Below, piece by piece: positions 8,763 through 14,958 of a stretch of DNA of 27,500 nucleotides. The stretch comes from Pseudomonadota bacterium (GTDB lineage: Bacteria; Pseudomonadota; Gammaproteobacteria; Pseudomonadales; Halieaceae), in contig JAUVBI010000009.1 of assembly GCA_030591305.1 (NCBI GenBank), forward strand, positions 1 through 27,500. The letters run 5' to 3'. The translations under genes were made by a program, and so were the position numbers. Each line of letters starts with the position of its first letter. Positions within the stretch are counted from its first letter, which is position 1. The notes below the pieces were generated by a model, which was given only the letters and a program-made list of their open reading frames with translations, had not been told where the DNA came from and made no database searches.

Positions 8763-9037
8763 GCGACGTCATGAAGGCTGCCGGATACGTATTTGTGGAG
8801 AATGCTAGAAACTAAAGTTTGGTAGGGCATACCTTCTTCCAGTGCACGACGTTGCAGGCCCTCGAGATCTCGGCTTGAAAGTCGGATATTGATTCTACGA
8901 TCTTTCCTAAGTGTTTCCGCCGCAATAGACTGCAACTCTTCTATACGTTGCGGCGACAGAATTGACTCGAAATTACCACCCTCGAAGTCTTTGAGGATTT
9001 CACGTTCTTCCTGGCTAAGTTTGTGTTTGCCCATCAT
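8717..9037 (-). CDS. CopG/ribbon-helix-helix antitoxin, BrnA-like; integron cassette gene
   Basis: A 106-residue protein. The central part RRINIRLSSRDLEGLQRRALEEGMPYQTLVSSILHKYVSG has the strand-helix-helix pattern of RHH (CopG/BrnA-type) antitoxins, which bind their toxin and repress their own operon. The N-terminus (MGKHKLSQEEREILKDFE) is charged and probably the toxin-binding region. The C-terminal tail from about AANKSRKK onward is encoded by the attC site. Two consecutive ATGs (9037 and 9034) overlap the toxin stop. GGGAGGT just upstream fits the second ATG slightly better. The gene lies downstream of its toxin, the order of brnTA systems. Confidence 0.82.
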   Translation of the reverse strand: MMGKHKLSQEEREILKDFEGGNFESILSPQRIEELQSIAAETLRKDRRINIRLSSRDLEGLQRRALEEGMPYQTLVSSILHKYVSGSLHDVAANKSRKKDATARAS

Positions 9038-9309
9038 CTACCTCCCAAGTATTTCTTTGTCGCTTTGCGACTAGGTATGATCGTCTTGAGGAATATTTCC
9101 TCTGAAGATTCAACATACGGCACAAGATACACGTACTCATCGATGCTCAGAACAAAAATCTTCTGCTCGGGATATTTTTGAAGATTAGGGTGCTTCATAT
9201 TATCCAGAATATCGCCTTGAAGGATGTAAAAAACTACGTCTTCAAAGGAGACGCCGCGTTCACGAATGAGTTGTTGATTCTTCTCTGAATTCCAATTGAA
9301 TCGCTTCAT
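9034..9309 (-). CDS. BrnT-like toxin (DUF497/RelE-fold type); integron cassette gene
   Basis: A 91-residue basic protein. The N-terminal FNWNSEKNQQLIRERGVSFEDV matches the F-W-x3-K-N-x-x-hydrophobic-x-GVSFEDA pattern of BrnT. The C-terminal IIPSRKATKKYLG matches the I-S-A-R-K-A-T-x-x-E/K pattern of the same family, which are RelE-fold ribonucleases that block translation. The middle part (VFVLSIDEYVYLVPYVES) is divergent and lacks the usual R-W pair, so the family call is by pattern, not by search. The stop overlaps the antitoxin start (ATGATG). It starts about 70 nt from a candidate attI/cassette junction, as a first cassette gene would. Confidence 0.78.
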   Translation of the reverse strand: MKRFNWNSEKNQQLIRERGVSFEDVVFYILQGDILDNMKHPNLQKYPEQKIFVLSIDEYVYLVPYVESSEEIFLKTIIPSRKATKKYLGGR

Positions 9310-9505
9310 ATAATGAAGCCTACCATTTATGTGTGCCGTTTGTCATCACCCGTGCGAGACGCGAATTGGGCTGCTAACGCCCAAAGTCAAGGCGCGATGC
9401 TAGAAAAGGAAGTTAACAGCTTATTTTGCGCTTACGGTCATTTGCTTGATGGCCCCCTATTATGCCCCCATCTTTGTAGTGCTTCTTACAAGGATGTGAG
9501 ATTTG
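9310..9505. other. Presumed attI / integron promoter region between integrase remnant and first cassette
   Basis: About 200 bp separate the divergent integrase remnant and the toxin gene. Read on the minus strand, GCGTTAGCA at 9372-9380 is the best core-like GTT triplet and would put the cassette 5' junction about 65 nt before the toxin ATG. That core sits in the hairpin TTGGGC-(7 nt)-GCCCAA (9366-9384). The fit to GTTRRRY is imperfect. A 78-codon open frame on the + strand runs through here but shows no coding character. Confidence 0.35.
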
Positions 9506-9861
9506 ATGATGGACGATATTCCCCAACCTATTCCCCCCGGTTCACCTAAACTAATGGACAGCCTGCGCGCTGACCTACGTGCTCACGGCTATGCACTCAC
9601 AAATGAGCGGACTTACCTGCACTGGATAAATCGTTTTATTTTCTTTCACAACTACCGCAAACCACAGTGTATGGGAAAACTGAAATTGAACAATTTTTAA
9701 ACTATCTAGCGATTCAGGCCGGAGTGGCCCCGGCCACACAACGCATTGCCCTTAATGCGTTAATGTACCTCTATGTCAAATTCTATGGGAGGAATGCAGA
9801 GGAGCTTGTCTTTAAATATGCCAAACCCACGCGTCGCTTACCGTCAGTCCTCTCGCATGGG
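9506..9861 (+). pseudogene. intI: Integron integrase, N-terminal remnant (frameshifted and truncated)
   Basis: The first about 119 codons of an IntI tyrosine recombinase. Visible are LMDSLRADLRAHGYALTNERTYLHWINRFIFFH in one frame, then TEIEQFLNYLAIQAGVAPATQRIALNALMYLYVKFYGRNAEEL and RRLPSVLSHG in another. These align in order with the N-terminal core-binding domain of IntI proteins, ending where VLT/VLS-x-(D/E)E would begin the catalytic domain. A single missing A in the run at about 9674-9677 (GGGAAAACTG) breaks the frame between MGK and TEIEQ. The catalytic Arg/His/Tyr part is absent: after 9861 the frame continues with unrelated residues and stops at 9924. ATG 9506 follows AAGGATGTGAG. The remnant cannot make a working recombinase. 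Confidence 0.85.
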
Positions 9862-10159
9862 CAGCATTGGGGCCAGGAGCTGACGCTCAGATTCAATCAC
9901 GCTTTTCATCATCCCACTTTCTAAGCAATGACCTGAGAGACAGGAAACGGGCCGTGTAATACCCGCGGGGAAGATCATTTTTCTGAAGTGCTGAATTAGC
10001 TGAAGCGTTAACCGAAGCGAAAATTGGGACCTGTCACTTCTAATTGTCGACTTCACAGCTGCCGGGCTATATTCTGGCACTATGCCGATTATTTTTGATC
10101 GTCTACGGGCGATAGCACCGTTTTCGTCAACATCAAGCAACTCATTGCAGGAAGCAAAC
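9862..10159. other. Unassigned DNA between the integrase remnant and the small secreted-protein gene
   Basis: Integrase similarity stops abruptly at 9861. The following roughly 300 bp hold no convincing gene. A 108-codon minus-strand frame (9844-10170) lacks a ribosome binding site and shows no recognisable domain. Abrupt loss of homology suggests a deletion or insertion junction. I could not identify mobile-element ends. Confidence 0.5.
10044..10073 (+). promoter_or_regulatory. Sigma-70-type promoter candidate for the small secreted protein
   Basis: TTGTCG (10044-10049; 4/6 to the -35 consensus), an 18-bp spacer, then TATATT (10068-10073; 5/6 to the -10 consensus), about 87 bp upstream of the ATG at 10160. 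Confidence 0.4.
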
Positions 10160-10474
10160 ATGGCTAACAATCACAAGTACGCGGCGGCAGTTATTCTGGC
10201 TGGGGCATTGCAGGCCAGCGTCGCTCAGGCACAGCTCAACAACGTAATCGATTGCGCCCAGTACCCTGCAACTGAAGCATCAGAACGCGCCGAGGAATAC
10301 CTACCCGACTGTCGCTCCTGGGCGCAGTCCAGGGGCTATGGAGATGCGGTCGTGTTGCCCATAGATACGGCGGCAAATGAGGTGGAGCTAGCCTCGCAGC
10401 CCCTGACCTGCCCCACGCTTAAAGAGGGCAATGTCGGTTACTATTGTATCGGTTTGGATAAAGCCGTCAGGTAG
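10160..10474 (+). CDS. Small secreted cysteine-containing protein of unknown function
   Basis: The protein has 104 residues from ATG 10160, which follows CAGGAAG at good distance. An open frame from 10082 would add 26 residues before the signal peptide and is less likely. The N-terminus MANNHKYAAAVILAGALQASVAQAQ is a clear Sec signal peptide with probable cleavage after AQA. The mature part of about 80 residues has four cysteines (IDCAQ, PDCRS, LTCPT, YYCIG), enough for two disulfides in the periplasm or outside. No family is recognised. It stands alone: the neighbour to the right is convergent, and to the left lies the decayed integron. Coding potential rests on the signal peptide, the RBS and the even cysteine count. 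Confidence 0.65.
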   Translation: MANNHKYAAAVILAGALQASVAQAQLNNVIDCAQYPATEASERAEEYLPDCRSWAQSRGYGDAVVLPIDTAANEVELASQPLTCPTLKEGNVGYYCIGLDKAVR

Positions 10475-10491
10475 TCCGAAATAACCACAGC

Positions 10492-11493
10492 TCAGGAAGG
10501 CGGGCGAATCAGCACAGCCTGCTCAATAGCGCCAAATATCGACTGCCCATGAGTATCGCTCATCTCGATACGGATTACGTCCCCATCTTGCATAAACTGT
10601 GTGCTGGGCTTGCCATTCTCGATAGTTTCAATCATCCGAATCTCGGCGAGACAGCTATAGCCCAGCCCGCCCTGCTCGATCGGCTTACCCGGTGAGCCAT
10701 CCGCATCCTTGTTAGACACCGTGCCCGAACCAATAACAGTTCCGCTGCCAAGAGGACGTGTCTTCGCCGCATGGGCCACCAGGGTTGGGAAATCGAAGGT
10801 CATATCGACACCCGCATTGGCTTTGCCGAAAGGCTGGCCGTTGTAGCTGAGCTGCAGGGGCAGGTGCAGGCGGCTGCCATCCCAACTCTCCCCCAATTCG
10901 TCGGGGGTGACACACACGGGGCTGAACGCGCTGGAAGGTTTCGCCTGGAAGAAACCAAAGCCCTTGGCCAGTTCGCCTGGAATAAGATTGCGCAGGGACA
11001 CGTCATTGACCAGCATCAGCAGGAGTATCTGCTCTCCCGCCGCCTCCGTTGAAGCCCCCATAGGTAAGTCGCCTGTAATCACAGCGACCTCACCTTCAAA
11101 ATCAATGCCCCAGGCAGCATCGTGCATGACAATATCCTGGCGGGGGCCGAGAAACGTATCCGAGCCACCCTGATACATAAGAGGGTCAGTCCAAAACGAT
11201 TCAGGCATTTCGGCACCGCGCGCCTTGCGCACCAGTTCCACGTGATTGACATAGGCGGAACCATCGGCCCACTGGTAGGCGCGGGGCAGAGGAGATGCGC
11301 AGGCGGCTTCATCAAAAGCGCCACCTTCTCCGCCATTCACCCGTGCATACAATGCCTGCAGGTCTCCCTGCAGGGCCTGCCAGTTATCCAGAGCCTGCTG
11401 CATACTCATATCTGCGTGCAGATACCGTTGTAAATCGGTGGAAACCACCACCAGGCGACCATCGCGACCTTCGTTCAGGGATGCAAACTTCAT
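10492..11493 (-). CDS. Fumarylacetoacetate hydrolase family protein (probable fumarylacetoacetase)
   Basis: FAH-fold enzyme of 333 residues that hydrolyses C-C bonds of acylpyruvates; the last step of tyrosine/homogentisate breakdown is the likely role. Metal-binding residues are visible as D77 and E133-x-E135 (DFEGEVAVI), with D164 (LVNDVSLRN). H84 is spaced 7 residues after D77, as the catalytic His follows the metal Asp in mouse FAH. GFGFFQAKPSSAFSPVCVTPDELG and LGSGTVIGSGTVSN are further family blocks. The gene overlaps the VOC gene by ATGA and is last in a minus-strand cluster that includes a fragment of HPPD, an earlier enzyme of the same pathway. No homogentisate dioxygenase or isomerase gene is in the window, so the true substrate stays open. 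Confidence 0.85.
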   Translation of the reverse strand: MKFASLNEGRDGRLVVVSTDLQRYLHADMSMQQALDNWQALQGDLQALYARVNGGEGGAFDEAACASPLPRAYQWADGSAYVNHVELVRKARGAEMPESFWTDPLMYQGGSDTFLGPRQDIVMHDAAWGIDFEGEVAVITGDLPMGASTEAAGEQILLLMLVNDVSLRNLIPGELAKGFGFFQAKPSSAFSPVCVTPDELGESWDGSRLHLPLQLSYNGQPFGKANAGVDMTFDFPTLVAHAAKTRPLGSGTVIGSGTVSNKDADGSPGKPIEQGGLGYSCLAEIRMIETIENGKPSTQFMQDGDVIRIEMSDTHGQSIFGAIEQAVLIRPPS

Positions 11494-12032
11494 ACTTTTT
11501 CTCCAAATTCTCTCTCGTGCAACCAGGCGGCGTGACGCGGTGCTTTTTTAGTTTCTGCCCACTCTTCGATCATAGCAGGGGCGACCTCATGCAAGCGCTC
11601 CAAATCACCGGGTTGATCAATATTGGCCACCAGTTCAAGTCGATGTCCGCTGGGGTCAAAGAAATAGATCGATTTAAAAATGCCGTGATGAGTAGGCCCG
11701 AGAACTTCCAGCCCTTTAGACTCCACTTGCAGCTTGGCTGCCTGCAGTGCCTCTTCATCTTCCACCTCAAAAGCGATGTGCTGCACCCACTCGGGTGTAC
11801 TTTCGTCCCTGCCCATCTCCGGCGAGTTAGGCAACTCGAAAAATGCCAATACATTGCCCATGCCCGCATCCAGGAAAATATGCATGTAGGGGTCCGGCGC
11901 CTTGGTGGAGGGAACCTGATCTTCGGCGATGGCCAGCACCAGATTCATATCCATCACATCGCGATAGAAGTTGACGGTTTCCTGGGCATCGCGGCAACGA
12001 TAGGCCACGTGGTGAATTTTCTTGATCTCCAT
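11490..12032 (-). CDS. VOC-superfamily protein (glyoxalase / extradiol dioxygenase fold)
   Basis: A 180-residue protein with two beta-alpha-beta modules of the vicinal oxygen chelate fold. The three usual metal ligands are visible: His in KKIHHVAYRC, His in WVQHIAFEV, and Glu in GHRLELVAN, with FFELPNS forming the end of the first module. A helical C-terminal extension (LERLHEVAPAMIEEWAETKK) is unusual for small VOC proteins. The ATG at 12032 is preferred because AAAGGAGAGTGTAAAGG precedes it; an upstream in-frame start at 12068 is less likely. The gene overlaps the FAH gene by ATGA, so the two products probably act together on an aromatic or ring-derived substrate. The reaction itself cannot be named. 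Confidence 0.82.
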   Translation of the reverse strand: MEIKKIHHVAYRCRDAQETVNFYRDVMDMNLVLAIAEDQVPSTKAPDPYMHIFLDAGMGNVLAFFELPNSPEMGRDESTPEWVQHIAFEVEDEEALQAAKLQVESKGLEVLGPTHHGIFKSIYFFDPSGHRLELVANIDQPGDLERLHEVAPAMIEEWAETKKAPRHAAWLHEREFGEKV

Positions 12033-12052
12033 TCCTTTACACTCTCCTTTAT

Positions 12053-12313
12053 TTAGTATCGGCGCCAATGACTCTGCAATTGGTCTGCAGGCTCACCGTG
12101 GCCAGGCAAACGCTCTTCCAGTATCTCGTAGTAGGTGGAGGGAGGTGCTGTCATAAGCTCCAGGCCAGCAGCCTTGAGCTTATCCCATGCCAACAGGATA
12201 TTATCACAGGCAAAGGCGATGTGCTGTATGCCCTCCCCGTTATAGGACATAAGAAATGCCTCTATCTGGCCACCGCCACTCTCTTCATTATTCACTACAG
12301 AATAGTCCCCCAA
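12053..12313 (-). pseudogene. hppD: Internal fragment of 4-hydroxyphenylpyruvate dioxygenase
   Basis: About 80 codons closely resemble the first half of the HPPD C-terminal domain: [51 protein letters not shown]. Only the second of the three iron-binding residues (the His of IQHIAF) is present. The N-terminal domain with the first His and the C-terminal part with the Glu ligand are missing. The frame merges into the end of the DUF819 gene upstream: the first possible codons are TTG 12313, or GTG 12295 sharing a base with the DUF819 stop. It ends in unrelated SHWRRY and a stop just before the VOC gene. It is most likely a remnant. A coupled stand-alone half-VOC peptide is possible but less likely. 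Confidence 0.7.
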
Positions 12314-13455
12314 TATTTGAACACCAGTGTGCCCAAAAACGTTCCAAGCGCATACCCCAGAACACCAACCAACACACCCGGTGTCACCAGATTATTCCAA
12401 CCCTTGGTGGCCGCCATCGCAGGTGCGGTGGTGGCACCCAGTACAGCGGCATTGGATGCAATAATCAGTTCCGGCAGACTCAGCTTGAAAAGCATCCCCA
12501 GGCCCAGGGTAATAGTCAGGTGAATACTGAGTAATATCAATACCAGCACTATGAGCAATGGCCCCACTTCAATCATGGCAGCAATGTCTGCTCCCGCAGC
12601 AATAGCCGTAAAAAATACAAATGACAGCCCCACACCCAGTTCAAAACTGCCGGAGAGCTTACGCGCCATATTCGGTAGCAGGGTTGCGAAAGCCAGGGCG
12701 ATAGAGGTGATGAGGACATAGCGCCAGCCCTGCAAACCCAGAGCACTCCCCAGAGCGTCACCCAATGTCACTATCAACATGGCCAATGCCAGTGACAGGG
12801 TCAGGGACATCGCGCTGATGGGGGCGGTGGCCTCCTCCTCAACAGGCGGTGCCTCACTGTGTGGCACAAAGCGCCTGGCCAGCCATGTCCAGCCGGGTAG
12901 CAGCGCCAGCAGCCCCAGGTACACGGCACTGAACAGGTTGTCTGCTGCCGTGGCCGCGGAGAAAAACGAGGCATCATCTTTTAATCCGGTAATCTCACCC
13001 AGGGCGGCATAGTTCACCGAGCCCCCAATATAGGTAGAGGTAAACAATGCGGCTATCGCCGGCTCCCGCTGAGACTCTGCAATATCTGCCATAGCACCCA
13101 GGCTGCTCAAGTCCAGGACCAGTGCCGCAACGGTTACACCGGCGACCGTTCCCGTGGTGGCCAGCATAAACGCCGCAGTGGTTCGTCCCGCCTCGGAAAT
13201 AATTCGGCGCAAGTCTGCCTTGAACAAAAACAGGGGGATGAGCACCGGCACAAAATAGGTAAATACAAAGTCATAGGCGGGCGCACTGTGGGGAATCAAA
13301 CCGACATTCGCGGCAAGTATGGCTGCCAGTATGGCGATAACCGCTCCTGTGAGCTGCGCCCCCAATCGGGTTTTCTCGAGCAAAAAGGCAGCTCCGGATA
13401 TGCAAAACAGGCCCGCCATAACGGCCATACTGTTGTCTGGAGATATTAATGACAT
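12295..13455 (-). CDS. DUF819 (YjcL-like) multi-pass inner-membrane protein
   Basis: A 386-residue hydrophobic protein with about ten to eleven predicted membrane helices, for example [34 protein letters not shown] and [11 protein letters not shown]. Family-typical blocks are [27 protein letters not shown] and the C-terminal half [21 protein letters not shown] cytoplasmic acidic loop ([13 protein letters not shown]) divides the two halves. DUF819 proteins are putative transporters of unknown substrate. The start is ATG 13455 with AAGAG upstream; a TTG at 13485 would extend it by ten residues. It is the first gene of the minus-strand cluster with the HPPD fragment, VOC and FAH genes, suggesting transport of a related compound, which is inference. 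Confidence 0.82.
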   Translation of the reverse strand: MSLISPDNSMAVMAGLFCISGAAFLLEKTRLGAQLTGAVIAILAAILAANVGLIPHSAPAYDFVFTYFVPVLIPLFLFKADLRRIISEAGRTTAAFMLATTGTVAGVTVAALVLDLSSLGAMADIAESQREPAIAALFTSTYIGGSVNYAALGEITGLKDDASFFSAATAADNLFSAVYLGLLALLPGWTWLARRFVPHSEAPPVEEEATAPISAMSLTLSLALAMLIVTLGDALGSALGLQGWRYVLITSIALAFATLLPNMARKLSGSFELGVGLSFVFFTAIAAGADIAAMIEVGPLLIVLVLILLSIHLTITLGLGMLFKLSLPELIIASNAAVLGATTAPAMAATKGWNNLVTPGVLVGVLGYALGTFLGTLVFKYWGTIL

Positions 13456-13623
13456 GGATATTCTCTTTTTATTGTACGGTTTCAAATTCCAGGTGCATCA
13501 CAGCTTGGGTGCCCAAGAGCTGCAGGGGTGGGTAAAATAAACCTCAGTTGAAAATGCCATGCTGATCTGCTCATGGTACGCAAACTCCTTTCCGATGTCA
13601 GCAGAGATCGCGCAGTACCACTG

Positions 13624-13643
13624 GTCGCATGCTGGCATGCGAC
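13624..13643. repeat. 20-bp perfect inverted repeat
   Basis: GTCGCATGC-TG-GCATGCGAC has 9-bp arms around a TG spacer, 13 bp before the FNR-type box. No T-run follows on either strand, so it is more likely a protein-binding site than a terminator. Confidence 0.6.
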
Positions 13644-13656
13644 ACTTTGTTAAAAA

Positions 13657-13670
13657 TTGATTTAAATCAA
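13657..13670 (+). promoter_or_regulatory. FNR/Anr-type binding site with downstream -10 element
   Basis: TTGAT-TTAA-ATCAA is a perfect match to the FNR family consensus TTGAT-N4-ATCAA. A -10-like TATGAT lies at 13683-13688 and a weaker TAAACT at 13695-13700. With the weaker element the box centre would be near -43, close to the usual class II activator position. With TATGAT it would be near -31. The gene served is most likely the HD-GYP regulator, 180 bp downstream. Confidence 0.6.
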
Positions 13671-13849
13671 GTTAATTTAGTCTATGATTAGCTGTAAACT
13701 ATCAGCAGCTGACAGGTATGTCATAAATATTCACCCGAATAAGAGAATGAATGATTATATTTAAAAGCCCGAATTCTGACTGTTAATTCTGCTAAAGAGC
13801 ACGCCGAAATACTCAAAGGCAGGCTGCTTAGTTTATTGAGAGGAACTTC

Positions 13850-14938
13850 ATGATTGACGCAACAATTCTCATAGTGGATGACGAACCGACTATTTTGACC
13901 AGTACGAGCAAAATACTCAGCGCCACTTATAGGGTGCGTGTCGCAAACTCAGGGCCCAGAGCTTTGGATGTTGCTGTCACAGAGCCGCGGCCTGACCTGA
14001 TCCTACTTGATGTAATAATGCCGGAGATGGATGGTTACGCGGTTCTGTCATGCCTTAAAGAAAACAGTGAAACCCAGGGTATTCCGGTAATTTTTATCAC
14101 CGCCATGGAAGCGGATGAGGATGAGGAGAGGGGGCTGGAACTTGGTGCAGTAGATTACATCACAAAACCCGTCAGGCCCGCTATCTTGATGGCCAGAGTT
14201 GCAGCACATCTCACCTTGAAGCAGGCCAGTGATTTCTTGCATGACAAGAATGACTATCTTGAGGCTGAAGTTGCACGCAGGATGGAGGAAAACCAAACCA
14301 TTCAGAATGTCAGTATTCGCACCCTTGCCCATCTGGCAGAAATTCGTGACCCGGAGACAGGTGATCATATTTTGCGTACCCAGTCCTACGTTCAGGTGCT
14401 TGCCAGGCAATTGCAAAGCAACCCGCGCTTCCGCGACACGATCACCGATTCATTTATTGACTTATTAACAAAATCGGCGCCGCTGCATGATATCGGAAAA
14501 GTAGGTATTCCAGACCACATTCTGCTCAAGCCGGGTAAGCTAACAGATGAAGAGCAGAACATCATGCAAAGCCATGCGGCACTTGGTGCAAGAGCTATCG
14601 AAATGGCAGAGAAAGATGTTGATCAGCCGATTGCATTTTTTAGCCTGGCAAAGGAAATTGCACACTGGCACCATGAGCGATGGGATGGAAAAGGCTATCC
14701 AGACAAGCTGTCTGGCAATGACATCCCTCTATCGGCAAGACTTATGGCAATAGCAGATGTGTTTGATGCACTGGTTTCAGTCCGGGTGTATAAACAGGCC
14801 ATGTCCTTTGATGAGGCCCGCAAAATTATTGTCAATGAGCGCAATCGCCAATTTGACCCTGACATTACGGATGCCTTCACAGCTACCTTCGATACGTTCG
14901 TAGAAATTGCCAACAAATATCAAACCCCTCCCGCATGA
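13850..14938 (+). CDS. Response regulator with HD-GYP domain (probable c-di-GMP phosphodiesterase)
   Basis: The protein has 362 residues: an N-terminal receiver domain (about 4-120) and a C-terminal HD-GYP domain (about 155-345). The phosphoacceptor is D54 (LILLDVIMPEMDG), with the acidic pocket at VDDE and the conserved Lys in YITKPV. HD-GYP motifs are TGDHILRT, APLHDIGKVGIPDHILLKPGKL, HHERWDGKGYP, MAIADVFDALVS and RQFDPDI. The catalytic HD and GYP residues are all intact, so hydrolysis of cyclic di-GMP is expected. The protein resembles RpfG/PA4781-type regulators. The hybrid kinase starts 20 bp downstream on the same strand and is the obvious partner. Expression may respond to oxygen through the FNR-type box upstream. 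A strong RBS (GAGAGGAAC) precedes the ATG. Confidence 0.9.
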   Translation: MIDATILIVDDEPTILTSTSKILSATYRVRVANSGPRALDVAVTEPRPDLILLDVIMPEMDGYAVLSCLKENSETQGIPVIFITAMEADEDEERGLELGAVDYITKPVRPAILMARVAAHLTLKQASDFLHDKNDYLEAEVARRMEENQTIQNVSIRTLAHLAEIRDPETGDHILRTQSYVQVLARQLQSNPRFRDTITDSFIDLLTKSAPLHDIGKVGIPDHILLKPGKLTDEEQNIMQSHAALGARAIEMAEKDVDQPIAFFSLAKEIAHWHHERWDGKGYPDKLSGNDIPLSARLMAIADVFDALVSVRVYKQAMSFDEARKIIVNERNRQFDPDITDAFTATFDTFVEIANKYQTPPA

Positions 14939-14958
14939 ATACCACCAGGTAACACAAC

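Larger units (their letters stand above)
13456..13849. promoter_or_regulatory. Divergent regulatory gap between DUF819 and the HD-GYP regulator
   Basis: A 394-bp gene-free stretch. It holds a short inverted repeat CTTGGG-TG-CCCAAG (13504-13517), a perfect 20-bp palindrome (13624-13643) and an FNR/Anr-type box (13657-13670). AT-rich DNA then leads to the HD-GYP regulator, whose ribosome binding site is GAGAGGAAC. I see no RNA gene or small protein gene in it. Confidence 0.6.

Noticed and set aside
9313..9549. A 78-codon plus-strand frame between toxin and integrase remnant
   Set aside because: It overlaps the presumed attI region and the integrase start, with no RBS or recognisable protein.
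9844..10170. A 108-codon minus-strand frame in the unassigned segment
   Set aside because: No RBS, no domain, and it overlaps the promoter of the secreted protein.
11295..12056. A 253-codon plus-strand frame opposite the FAH and VOC genes
   Set aside because: Antisense to two well-recognised genes; no domain or start signal.
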